Shown here: piece after piece, positions 9,305-19,060 of the stretch | Layout of the letters: each line of letters begins with the position of its first letter | Position numbering within the stretch: position 1 is the first letter of the stretch | DNA from: Trichoplusia ni | Lineage: Eukaryota; Arthropoda; Insecta; Lepidoptera; Noctuidae | DNA: 64,000 bases | NCBI RefSeq assembly: GCF_003590095.1 | Contig: NC_039486.1 | Span: 1 to 64,000 of the forward strand | Direction of reading: 5' to 3' | Notes under the pieces: generated by a model | What the model saw: the letters and a program-made list of their open reading frames with translations, nothing else | Database searches by the model: none | What the model was told of the DNA's origin: nothing | Position numbers and translations under genes: made by a program

Positions 9305-12300
9305 CTGTAAACCCAGACACACAGCTTTACTACATCCTACGTGTTGCACTTGAATTAGACAATTGTGTACCACGTTAGTGCACACACGGCAATACTACGG
9401 TAAGTAACACTAATTTCTAGTAAAACCCAATATTTACGTACTAAAACAGTAAAAATCTTTCGAAGATCATCGTTTCCGTCCGGACTTTAATAAGTAAATC
9501 TTAGCATTTGTCTGGTATTTATTTAAATGAAAATAAAAAGTCTTGCTATTCTGCCTTACAGGATAAACTGCAGGTCATCTTATCATATTTTTATACAGAT
9601 TTTACTTCCCATTAATGTACTCGCGATTTTATTTAAATAGGAAGTATAATAATGTGCGCGAATAAATAATGAAAACTTATTATTTTTAATAAAATACTAA
9701 GATTATTACTATTATCAACGTTCGGCAAACTGAACGTTGTACAATTTTGAAAACTATTAGGAACATGTATATCTTCCTGTTTCGATCAGGTGATCCAACA
9801 ACTCGACTGCCGCTATGATCCTAACCAGGGCCCCGGTTCTGTTATTCAACAATATAATTATGAGAAGATGATGATGGATGATGAATGAATGGCAATTGGA
9901 TTAAATTTGAATTTATTCCTATTCTCTTAAGCATTTTGCCAATACAATAATTGGAAGTTAATTTTATTGACCTTGAGTATACCATCCGGTACTGAATTTA
10001 CAATTATTGTGAAGAAAAATGCTTAAGAAAATACGAAAATTGACATTTTATGCCAAATTTCACTAATTCATCGGCCTTTGTAAATAACAGAATTGGGGCC
10101 CAGGAATGTTGCGTTTGTTTATAATTTCTTACTAATGTAGTATATTCTATCCAAATCAGTTTCATTTGAGGAGCTGAACTGAACTGAATTCAATTATCTT
10201 TCTTTTTGGTTGGCTTTGTGCACATAATAATATATATTATGCTGGAATTATCATCGAATTTGGACTAATAGTTTGTAGCTGACACCTGAAAAAGTAGTAG
10301 AAGAGCACGAAAACACATTTGGCAGGTGGGTGTGTATCTGTCTGTATGTATCCTTAGTACTGTTAAATACTGACTTTTCAAATTATGAAGCAATGGCCTT
10401 TTTACGCAAAATTACCATTTATTGCGTAAAAATGAAATAAAGTGCTTCAAGGTATGCCAAACTTACCCTTTTACCTAAGTAGTCAGTCGCCTGTGGTATT
10501 TTGACGTATTTTTCAAACCTATTTCCTCTAAATGTCTTTAATATCGCAGCTTTTATTACATCTGCATTCGCAACATTATTGTTCGGAACTTTCTTAAGAA
10601 ATGTTTCTTTATTTGTGCTTATTATTAGTTATGGCCTTTGTGACTTGCCACAACTTATTGTTTTTATTGAAGCCATCGTGAGCTCCCTCGCTCACAGGTG
10701 AGATGGCAGCTTACCTTCCTGGCCTTGGTGTGGCTGACGGTGCCCTTGAGCAGCTGCGAGCCGCCGTGGCCGACGTGCTCGCTGGCCTGCAGCGCGTAGT
10801 ACTCCACGCTGTCCACCTGGTCTTGCTGGAACAGTTTGTGCCTACGTTACTAACGTCACTACACCCAACCTAATGCGGGTACATATTATGTATGTATATC
10901 AGGGATATATGAAATATCGGAAGCGGATATAGAAATAATAATTTTACAAGGATTGTAAAATGGTTCACCAATCAGTTTCAACGCAAATGTTATGACGAAG
11001 ACAGAAAAACCAAACCCTGCCTGCGTTGCGGCCCGCCGCGGCCGATCATAACAACTTGTCGTAAAGGGTCTCAATTATGCTTCGCCCCTGTCCGATATTA
11101 TCCGAAACTTTAATTTCGGATATTTTCCGATAGTTTCGATTACGAATATACGGTATACATCAGAGATGAAAAAAAAAATCCATATCACTCAGTTCAGCGA
11201 TACGAGACATTTAAAAAGTTCGACATCCCTCGTCGCATTTTTTTAAGTCCTGTGATCACCAAAGTAATAATTTCGCTGTTATTTTTTAAAATCCGGGATC
11301 TTCATTAACGATGCTATTAATCGCAACTATAAATTAATGCAATGAAAAAACATTTTTTTTTTTTTTCAAATAATGGAAACGAAATTTTTTCCCTGATGTG
11401 TTATCACTTTGCCTTTCATCCGGTCTCAGATTATCGTTGAGTTTTAGTCTTGAATTATTCGTGGAAGTCCAGAGTAGGTTTCTACAAGAGGAATTTTTAA
11501 TAAAAGTTGAAAAAGTGTGAAATCAACATCTTTCTATACCTACTCGGATACCTATACAAAAAAATTGTAAAAAGCCAGTTTGACGTTAGTTCTGTCAAAC
11601 AAATGTCATCATATGTCATTTCATTTTATCAGCGATAATAATGATTACTTTGTTGTGTTTATATTTTCCAAAATGTTGTTGAGTTATTGCTTTGTGTGTT
11701 CTTATTTTCCGTAATTGCTGTTCGTTAGTCTCGCTAAAATTCGAGAACGGCTTAACCGATTTAGATAATTTTAGTCTTGAATTATTCGAAGCAATCCAGA
11801 GAAGGTTTAAACGGTGTGAAGAATTCAAATTATTGCGGGGAAAACCTTAAAAACAGTCATTTTCTTTCTCCCATACAAACGTTTTCTAACAAAAATGTAG
11901 TAAATTTCAAAATGAGGATGGTAGCAGGAGAGCAGGTAGTGACAAAGTAAAAATGACATGCTTGATGAATGAGCAATAATCTTATGCAAGTCAGAGTGCA
12001 CTTAAATATACAAAGGTCTCTTAACAAGACAAAGGCACCCAGACTTAGAACAAACAGTGACGGTATATACACGGTGACTTTTTTGTCGTCTTACAAAAGT
12101 AGCCCAGTTCATGTATCCGACATAAAATAAATACCCCTAGGCGCGATTATGATTTTTTTTTTAATTTGTCTTAAATATTTTTTTATCATGAACGTGTTCT
12201 ATTCATTGGATACATGAACTGGACTGCTTTTTAAGACGACTAAAAAATCACGATGTATATGGTGTGAGTAGCTACCTGTTGCGCGACGAGGTGCGCGAGC

Positions 12301-14888
12301 TGCGAGAAGAGGTCGCGCACGTCCGCGAGCGCGGCCTCTAGGCGCGCGAGCTGGTCGTGGCGCGCCTCCACGTCGCGCAGCACGCGCCGCGCCTCCGCCG
12401 TCTCCGCCTGCACGTTGTCCACGAACAGCGAGATGTTGTGCGAGTCCAGCAGCGCCTCGCACTCCTCCTCCGACACCGCCAGGTTCGCTGCAACGTGACC
12501 GAGTAGCTGTGACTCAGCGCCGGCTGCCGCGAGGTTACCCGCGACCGTTCACCCCGCTTATGAATCAAAGAGATGCAGCCATTCAACTGTGTATACACTT
12601 ACACGTCGCTACCTAATTGTGCTAATATTGATTACGGTATGATGACCGGTCTTTGCTCTTGGTATGATACACAACTTGCGCACATCGTGTGCCTCTGCCC
12701 GCCGTGCTGCCGCAGCAGCTCGTTCCGTCCCCGGCAGCCGGGCCCGAGCACACTACTCACACATCACACGAGTAGCTTCCTGGAGCCGGCGCGCGGCGTC
12801 CGCTTGTTCTCAATTATTTAATGAGCGTGTGGTAACAGACCTTTCATAAGAGTATGATCACAGTAGAGTAATAATATAACTGTGGTATGATTATATAGTC
12901 GGGTTGCTAAGCGAGAGGTTGATAACTCTGCCATTATAACATGGTATGCATATCATTGACTGGTTTACAAAAATCATTTAAACTCATATTCTTCTTGAGA
13001 AGTCCCTGCCACTCACAGTGTGTACGTGTGACGTGTCGTGACTGGTGTAGTGAGTAGAGTGTAGACTAACTGAGCCTGATCTGGTGGTGCAGCAGATGCA
13101 GCTGGTGCGCGCGCAGCTGGTCCAGCAGCGCGTGGTGTCGCTGCAGCGCGGCCGCGTAGAGCGCGCGCGTGGCGGCGTACTGCAGGCGCGCGATGCGGGC
13201 GCCCGCGTCGTTGCGCGCGCTCAGCCGCGTCTCGAACTGCCGCAGCGCGCCCGACAGCTTCAGCCCCAGCGCCGAGCTGGCCGTGCCCGCCGCCTCCAGC
13301 TGCTCCTGCAGGTCTGTTAGTCATGCTCACTCGGGTGCCCCGAACATTGGAAATACTTATTTTGTTCTCAACACAAATTACGGAAGGGACACTGTTGTTA
13401 CGAAGATATTGAATATTCGTGATGTGGCGACGTTTTTCTTTGATGGTTGGGGAATTTCAGTAAGTTTCTTGTTTCATAAGAACGATAGAGTTCTTATACT
13501 CAGTCACACGTGTGTAGCGTCGAGTATTATAGTGTAGGCCCGATGACGTCAGCAGATATGTTTGTTGATCAATAAAATGCCGCGTTATCTACATGACTGA
13601 GAACAAGTAACAACACAACATACTCTACCTAGCTAAACGTATAGCGTGCAAATGAATATACGCGAGTCATCTGAGTGACCGCAGATAATTAGATTGTAGT
13701 GAGAACACGGGAACGTGTGTCGCCTCGGGCGGCGGTACTTACTCTTGTTGGTGTGGTACGTAGGGTCGGCGTGCAGGCGCCGCATCAGCTGCGTGTTGCC
13801 CTCCAGCTCATGGATCCAGCTGCGCATGCGCTCCACCTGCACAGACACCTCATGTAGCAGACCACACTGGGAACATTGTAGAGCAGACGTAATATTCCAA
13901 GGCAGGGTCGACGAGTGCAAGGATTGCTCGTGATCATTACTATGCGTAGGATTATTATGAATGATTTCCGTTTAGATTGACCGCAGCGACCGCATTTCTG
14001 TGTAGCTATGTGCGCTCGTGAGCTTAGCGCTCACAATAATATAATAACAGTTACGTAAGCGAGTGAGCGGACTGTTCCGCAAGTGTGTCACGATCATGAT
14101 GAGCCGCGCTGGAGAGCGCCGCGCGGTGCGGAGCGGAGCGGAGCGGCAAGGTTGCGACATTAATTAGTGCTGCCACTAATCAAGGCAATGAGCAAGTTGT
14201 TAATGTCGCACATTCATAACAATTAATCGGTTTGCCTCGCCCCGGCGGCGGACTGCGCTCACCTCGTCGAAGATCTCCTGGATGTGCTTGTGGTGCGGCG
14301 CGGCCGGCTCCGCGCACACCTCCACCGTGTCGTGGTACACGCCGCCCTCCGCATCGTTCACCAGCTGCAACAAGGACACATCGTGCTCTTAGTATTGCAC
14401 TACACAATTCATTTATTGACAATTCACAAACATAGCAGAGGGTCATCTCGCTATGTAACCGTATCCGCAAAAGACACCAAAAATCGAAGATGGCTCGGAC
14501 AAAGTCAGCGTGGTTATTTCAATTAACGGACGTCATGTCCTTTTACTTAAAATAACAGTAAATACTTACTGGTTGTAACAATAATGATTAAGCTCCTATC
14601 ATCATGCAATGAGTCATTTTGCTCACCTACTTCCATAGCTCTATGAAAGCTATGAAAGTTATGTGATTACTTATGATACTTAGTGGCGGCGGTGGAGCTG
14701 CGAGTCAGGCCTAGTGCCACTGTTGTGTTGTTTGTTTACTTTCGTGACGTCACAGAGGCCGACTGTCACCGACGCGCGTCGGACGTAAAAGTTACTAAGA
14801 AGTGCGTCGCGCGTGCAGCTAGTGGCTGAGCCGGCCCCGGTAGGGTACTCACGTGTCGCAGCTCGGCGAGGCGGTCCTTGCTCCGCAT
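9233..14888 (-). CDS. Syx4: Syntaxin (Qa-SNARE), seven coding exons, 289 aa, syntaxin-4-like
   Basis: Exons on the minus strand are 14888-14853, 14364-14263, 13836-13743, 13313-13071, 12487-12276, 10825-10715 and 9304-9233. They sum to 870 nt, and every junction is GT-AG with matching phase. The product is a tail-anchored t-SNARE that drives vesicle fusion at a target membrane, probably the plasma membrane. It has a short N-peptide (MRSKDRLAEL), three Habc helices (about residues 40-155), a SNARE motif (about 190-255) with the zero-layer Gln at residue 229, a basic KARKKK juxtamembrane patch, and a C-terminal membrane anchor (about 269-288) followed directly by the stop. Total length fits syntaxins exactly. 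The sequence is strongly diverged from the near-invariant neuronal syntaxin-1. The LTN...SEEECEALLDS linker resembles syntaxin-4, so the subfamily call is moderate while the family call is firm. Confidence 0.88.
9828..10101 (+). mobile_element. Foldback MITE, copy 1 (in syntaxin intron 6)
   Basis: Ends are GGGCCCCGGTTCTGTTATT and its near-exact inverse (AATAACAGAATTGGGGCCC). The two halves are complementary over much of their length (for example CCTATTCTCTTAAGCATTTT against AAAATGCTTAAGAAAATACG). There is no coding capacity. It is the reverse complement of the copy at 20231-20482. Confidence 0.75.
10715..10825 (-). CDS. Syx4: Syntaxin coding exon 6 (SNARE motif, C-terminal half)
   Basis: 111 nt, phase 0 on both sides, acceptor TTCCAG and donor GTAAGC. 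It encodes QDQVDSVEYYALQASEHV and ends KARK, matching the second half of the SNARE helix and the basic pre-membrane patch. Confidence 0.88.
11440..11860. repeat. Two diverged copies of a dispersed repeat in syntaxin intron 5
   Basis: TTTTAGTCTTGAATTATTCG followed by a CCAGAG-AGGTTT block occurs near 11443 and again near 11771. The second copy is preceded by GAGAACGGCTTAACCGATTT, a phrase common in lepidopteran non-autonomous repeats. Exact element ends were not resolved. Confidence 0.4.
12075..12250. mobile_element. Small inverted-repeat element (MITE-like) beside the syntaxin SNARE exon
   Basis: Two imperfect inverted copies of about 45 bp (12075-12119 and 12206-12250), both containing TCGTCTTA...CCAGTTCATGTATCC, bracket an AT-rich centre. 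The element ends only 25 bp downstream of the exon 5 splice donor. No clear target duplication was found. Confidence 0.55.
12276..12487 (-). CDS. Syx4: Syntaxin coding exon 5 (SNARE motif, N-terminal half)
   Basis: 212 nt. It completes a Thr codon with exon 4 and ends in phase 0 at CAACAG|GTAGCT. It encodes SEEECEALLDS and the heptad repeat DVEARHDQLARLEAALADV...HLVAQQ, the most diagnostic syntaxin segment (compare IEARHxxIxxLExxIxEL). The last codon is the zero-layer Gln, residue 229. Confidence 0.9.
13071..13313 (-). CDS. Syx4: Syntaxin coding exon 4 (Hb and Hc helices)
   Basis: 243 nt. Two candidate acceptors lie 8 nt apart; only the upstream one (CTAACAG, exon from 13313) restores the phase left by exon 3. 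The donor is GTTAGT. The segment ARIARLQYAATRALY aligns with the Hc helix R(x)RKTQHxxLSxxF signature of syntaxins, here with several unusual residues. Very GC-rich. Confidence 0.82.
13743..13836 (-). CDS. Syx4: Syntaxin coding exon 3 (Ha helix)
   Basis: 94 nt, entering in phase 0 and leaving in phase 1 at a GTAAGT donor. It encodes VERMRSWIHELEGNTQLM and the loop up to HTNK. Confidence 0.82.
14263..14364 (-). CDS. Syx4: Syntaxin coding exon 2 (start of Ha helix)
   Basis: 102 nt, phase 0 on both sides, acceptor TTGCAG and donor GTGAGC. It encodes the linker and the start of the first Habc helix (HIQEIFDE), which continues directly into VERMRSWI of the next exon, as in the FFxxVExIR region of syntaxins. 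Confidence 0.85.
14853..14888 (-). CDS. Syx4: Syntaxin coding exon 1 (N-peptide)
   Basis: Encodes MRSKDRLAELRH and ends at a GTGAGT donor in phase 0. The KDRLAxL motif is the usual syntaxin start and in relatives contacts Sec1/Munc18 proteins. The ATG is at 14888; the GC-rich DNA upstream (14889-15080) is the likely 5' UTR and promoter. Confidence 0.85.
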
Positions 14889-16133
14889 GGTGTCGCGGAG
14901 GTGCGTTCGCAGCGGTATCTAATCGAGCACTGATAACGCGCGGCTGCTATCACGCGCACAGCGCACACCGCGCCCACCGCGCTGCGCTGAGGTCACTACT
15001 CCCGCGCCATGCGGGCAGCGCGAGCCACGCTGCAGCCGCTTCAGCCGGCCGCCGCGCCGCTAGGCATCAAGTGGACTCCACATCACTTACTGCAATACAC
15101 TTAACACATCTCCTAGTGGAACATAAACAATAGCAAAGTGAGTGTATTAAGTATCTGCGAATGATAAAGCGCAATTTCAGCGCAACTGGCACAGACTAAC
15201 GAGACCTGTCGTGAGAGCTGCGCGCCTGCACGCTACTGACACACTGGCGAGTGGCAGGCGCCGGCGCGCGCCGTGTGTTACTGTTTACGCTGCACATTAG
15301 CAGCACACCTGTCCCCCCCCCCCAGGCCAACGCCCCGCGCGCGCGCTCTGACTCTACTTCCTCATCATGTTAACAAGCTACTGGAACATGCAGACAAAAC
15401 GGTTCGTGGGCTCTTGACCACGGGCCGCCTTAGGCTAAATCACTATTGCTCACTTTCGAGTGACTGTCAAGTCCGACCAAAGAGACGACCATATCAATAA
15501 TTATATCTACTCAATAACAAACTCCTTGTCTCGGCACGGAGAGTACCACATCATGTACTGGTGTGCGGCACGGTCTAGGCGTAGTCTGATATATTTTCAA
15601 CATAGTGACCACCGAAAAGCCTAGCGGTGTCAGTACCTAAGTTCTGCAAACTTAAATATCACGCAATCATTTATTTATACCTCGGTAGGTACTTATTTAA
15701 TGGATCAGCAGAAAAATTACAAATGCTAGTTTTATAATTAGCATTTGGTAAAAGATTTGGACCAGTAATTACTTAAGTACCTGGCTAATACTAGTTGTCC
15801 TTCATAAATTAGGGCTACATTAAAATATTTATTAATTGGGTTCTTAATGTTGGTAATTGGAGTTGATGTTACCTCTCCATTTTTAAAAAGAAGGTGAGGT
15901 CTTAATGTAGCCATGAATCACCAGTGTCATGTTCAGTGTTAAGTACTAACAATATCTAATAACAATATCTAACTGATATCGCGGTCCTGCAATTAATGAT
16001 GCTATAAATAAACATGAGACGTATAAAAAATTCAAACACTATAAAAACATACAGAAACTCATCATATCATATTCGCGTCAAATTGTCATGATATTAACAA
16101 ACCGATTCTAAGGTACATTATCATAACGTGGTA

Positions 16134-16218
16134 ACAGCGCCATCTTTGTACATCTAGCAGTATTATTATCGCGGCGGAGTTCGCGCAGCTACACCCGGCG
16201 CGACACAGATGGCGCTGT
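16134..16218. promoter_or_regulatory. Inverted pair of CTCF-like motifs
   Basis: ACAGCGCCATCT (16134-16145) and its exact reverse complement AGATGGCGCTGT (16207-16218) flank a GC-rich 61-bp spacer. AG(A/G)(G/T)GGCGC is the core of insect CTCF sites. The pair lies between two separate genes, where an insulator would make sense. Binding is inferred only. Confidence 0.35.
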
Positions 16219-17330
16219 GCGCCGCGACGTTAACGAAGTAACACTGCCTTTTTATGTCCGCAGACTGCTTTCATCGCTAAGACTGAATTAAATGGCTTGT
16301 TTTTATTTTGACTGTAGCTAGCCTGCATGCATGTTTTACTAACGTGGCGTACGTAATGTAAGCAACGGTCTATGTCCAATAACGTCATAACTTTATTACT
16401 TTCACCTTCCGCATATTATATTCGACTAAAAGTTTTGTTTGAAGGTGAATAAGTACCTAATAGGAAAGAGATTTTCTTTCATCTCGGCCTGATTTCGCGC
16501 GGTTGCCACATTGCGTTACTAGAGTAAAAAAGTGAACGTATAGGTAAATATGACATTCAAATGATTTAATTTAAGAAAAAATTGGTAAATTTATGTGATA
16601 TAACGGGGCTTGGTTTACGGGGCTCAATTAAGGCTCCTCTTTCGTAAAAAGCTTGAAAAAAGCGTGCAGATGAAACAGCTTTTCGTCGGCACTTACAGAG
16701 AATTTATATCTGCAAAAAATAGTTAGTAATCTACATGATATGATACGTAATTTGGTTCAGCCATAATTTTTCTATTGGCATCACATAACAAGTAAAAAAA
16801 TTCCCGAATCACCTCCAATTTTTAGAGATAAAACCATTTTACTGCTTTATTTTTAATAAAAGAGCATTAGAAAAAAATCTACTGCTTTGCAATACATAGG
16901 AAAATGATTTGATATCTACACAATATGGGCTCAACATGGAAAATAAAAATGGTGTTAGTAAAGTATGTACAGGTAGGTAGGTGTATGAGTGCATGTGTCT
17001 GTAAAACATGTTTGGGATAATCTTGATTATGATATTAAAGGAAGTGTTTATTGCCCTGGAGACGATCAAATTGTTTGTCAAATAATTTGATAGTGACCCT
17101 ACTGTTGTGTTTGAAGCGCTTGTCAAACAATCTACGTGTTTGTCGTGTCTGATGAAAATCGTTGCATTTCATATATATTTTTCGTGGTATATTAGTATAT
17201 TTAACTCTTAATTCCAACCATTGTTGACTCCATCGTCTTCTTTTGTGTCTTGACACTCAGTGCTAGAGTCAATGCCTAACATGCGTCATCAGAATTACTC
17301 GTGGTAAGCGCACCGAAAGGGAAAACCCCG

Positions 17331-17570
17331 AATTAAATAAATAAATAAATGCGGACAACATCACACACATTGTTCTGAACCCAAAGTAAGTTGCTAAAGC
17401 ACTTGTGTTATGGAATTCAGATACAACGAAGGTACCACAAACACCCAGACCCGAGACAATGTAGAAATGTGAATTTTTACATTGACCCGACCGGGGATCG
17501 AACCCGGGACCTCAGAGCTAGCGACACCTTGAAACCGATGCGTACGCCACTCGACCACGACGGTCGTCTA
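17331..17570 (-). mobile_element. tRNA-derived SINE
   Basis: On the minus strand it begins with GTCGTGGTCGAGTGGCGTAC (A-box-like), then has GGTTCGATCCCCGG (B box), a unique body, and a 3' tail of ATTT repeats (the AAATAAATAAATAAAT run at 17333-17350). This is a pol III type SINE body with a simple-repeat tail. It lies about 0.9 kb downstream of the nubbin 3' end. Confidence 0.8.
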
Positions 17571-18223
17571 AATTTACTAGAAAGTTAAAAATATTGTTTG
17601 ATCGTTTGATCATTTAAGCTATTGTTTGATGAAAACGTGAAACTGGACAAGCAGTTTGATCGTTTACAGCACTTTTGTCAGTTTGTGATATAATGGTAAC
17701 CCAATATTTCATGAACCCAATTTAGAAATCCATTTTTTAAAAAGTAGAATGAAATTGTGGCGCAACGAAGTTGGTTCCTACATTATTGATACATGAAACA
17801 TTGCAATACATCAACAAAAATTGTCGTGCGCGAATCGAACCCGCCACTTGCCAGATTGTTGATGCTCACACGCTTTGAGTCAAATCGCGTGGACTTGGTA
17901 GTTTTCTCCATTGCGTCTTGATTCAATTGTTTTCTGATGCAGCCAATTAAGCGATTAGACTTACGAATATTGGTGGGCTAATGGAGAAGACTTAAGAATA
18001 ATTATCTGTTATTTAATAAAATAAACATTAGGGTGTGGGGGAGTGAAAAAAGAAAATATTATTTATGGGAAAAAAGTTTGCAGTAGATTATGTCATACTC
18101 GTACTGCAAATAACTGGTGCTTGTGCAACATAATCATACAAGTACCAGGTAAGGCATCTGACTCGTGCACCGCGCGCCGGGCTCGTGGCAGTAAATGAAA
18201 CAAGGGTGTAATGTCTATGATGT

Positions 18224-18229
18224 TTTATT
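18224..18229 (-). terminator. Candidate polyadenylation signal for nubbin
   Basis: AATAAA on the minus strand, 284 nt downstream of the TGA stop, followed by AT-rich sequence. Alternative signals farther downstream cannot be excluded. Confidence 0.5.
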
Positions 18230-18512
18230 GTAACATATAGATAGTTTTCTACACATCCACCTTACATAGTCGTCGCGTGGTGCGCTAACTGATATGAGCT
18301 CTGTACAGCGGCGGCGGAGCGGCAACGCGCTTCGTCCCCACATAAATAAAATTCACGTAATATTATTATAATATAAACTTAGCCTAGGGGCGGGCGCAGC
18401 GGCCCGCTCGTACATCTATATACACGCTAACACTAGTCTGTACACCGCGGCCGCGCCCGCGCACTATTTACAACGAGAGGATATGTGTCAGGAGCGGCTC
18501 GCGCGGGCCGCG

Positions 18513-19060
18513 TCAGTCGCGCGGGGCGGCGCGCGCCAGCAGCGCCAGCGGCTGCAGCGGCTGCAGCGGCTGCAGCGCGGTCGCCTGCAGCGCGTGCGCG
18601 TGCTGCAGCCCCGGGTGCGCCAGCGCCGCGCCCTCGCCCGCCGGCGGGTTGATGCGCTTCTCCTTCTGGCGCCGGTTGCAGAACCACACGCGCACCACCT
18701 CCTTCTCCATGCAGAGCGCGTCGGCGAGCGCGGCGATCTCCTCGCTGGTGGGCTTGGGGTTGTGCAGGAAGGCCTTCTCCAGCGCGACGCGCACGCCCGA
18801 CTCGATGGAGGTGCGCTTCTTGCGGCGCCGGCCCACCGCCTCGGCCAGGCCCGCGCCCAGTGCTGCGCCGCCGCCGCCCGCCGCGCCGCCGCCCGCCAGC
18901 GACGAGTCCGCGTCCTCCAGCCACTTCTGCAGCAGTGGCTTCAGCTTGCACATGTTCTTGAAGCTCAGGTTGAGCGCCTCGAACCGCGATATCGTCGTCT
19001 GCGAGAAGTCGTTCCCGTACAGCTTGCCCATCGCGAGGCCAACGTCGCCCTGCGTGAAGC
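18513..19060 (-). CDS. nub: nubbin coding exon 7 (rest of POU domain, homeodomain, stop)
   Basis: 548 nt including TGA, acceptor CTGCAG. It encodes POU-specific helices 2-4 (DVGLAMGKLYG, FSQTTISRFEALNLS, LKPLLQKWL), the linker, and the full homeodomain with recognition helix VVRVWFCNRRQKEKR, whose Cys-Asn pair is the POU-class hallmark. The C-terminal tail is Leu/Gln/Ala-rich (a run of LQPLQPLQPL). Confidence 0.97.

Larger units (their letters stand above)
14889..18223. other. Intergenic region between syntaxin and nubbin
   Basis: The first part (14889-15330) is GC-rich and probably holds the syntaxin promoter and 5' UTR; no TATA box could be assigned. The remainder is AT-rich with a SINE, repeat debris and an inverted motif pair (separate entries). 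No open frame looks like a gene. Confidence 0.5.

Noticed and set aside
17825..17895. tRNA gene or second SINE with a B-box-like CGAATCGAACCCG
   Set aside because: A B-box-like word is present on the minus strand, but no A box or cloverleaf could be built; probably a decayed SINE fragment.
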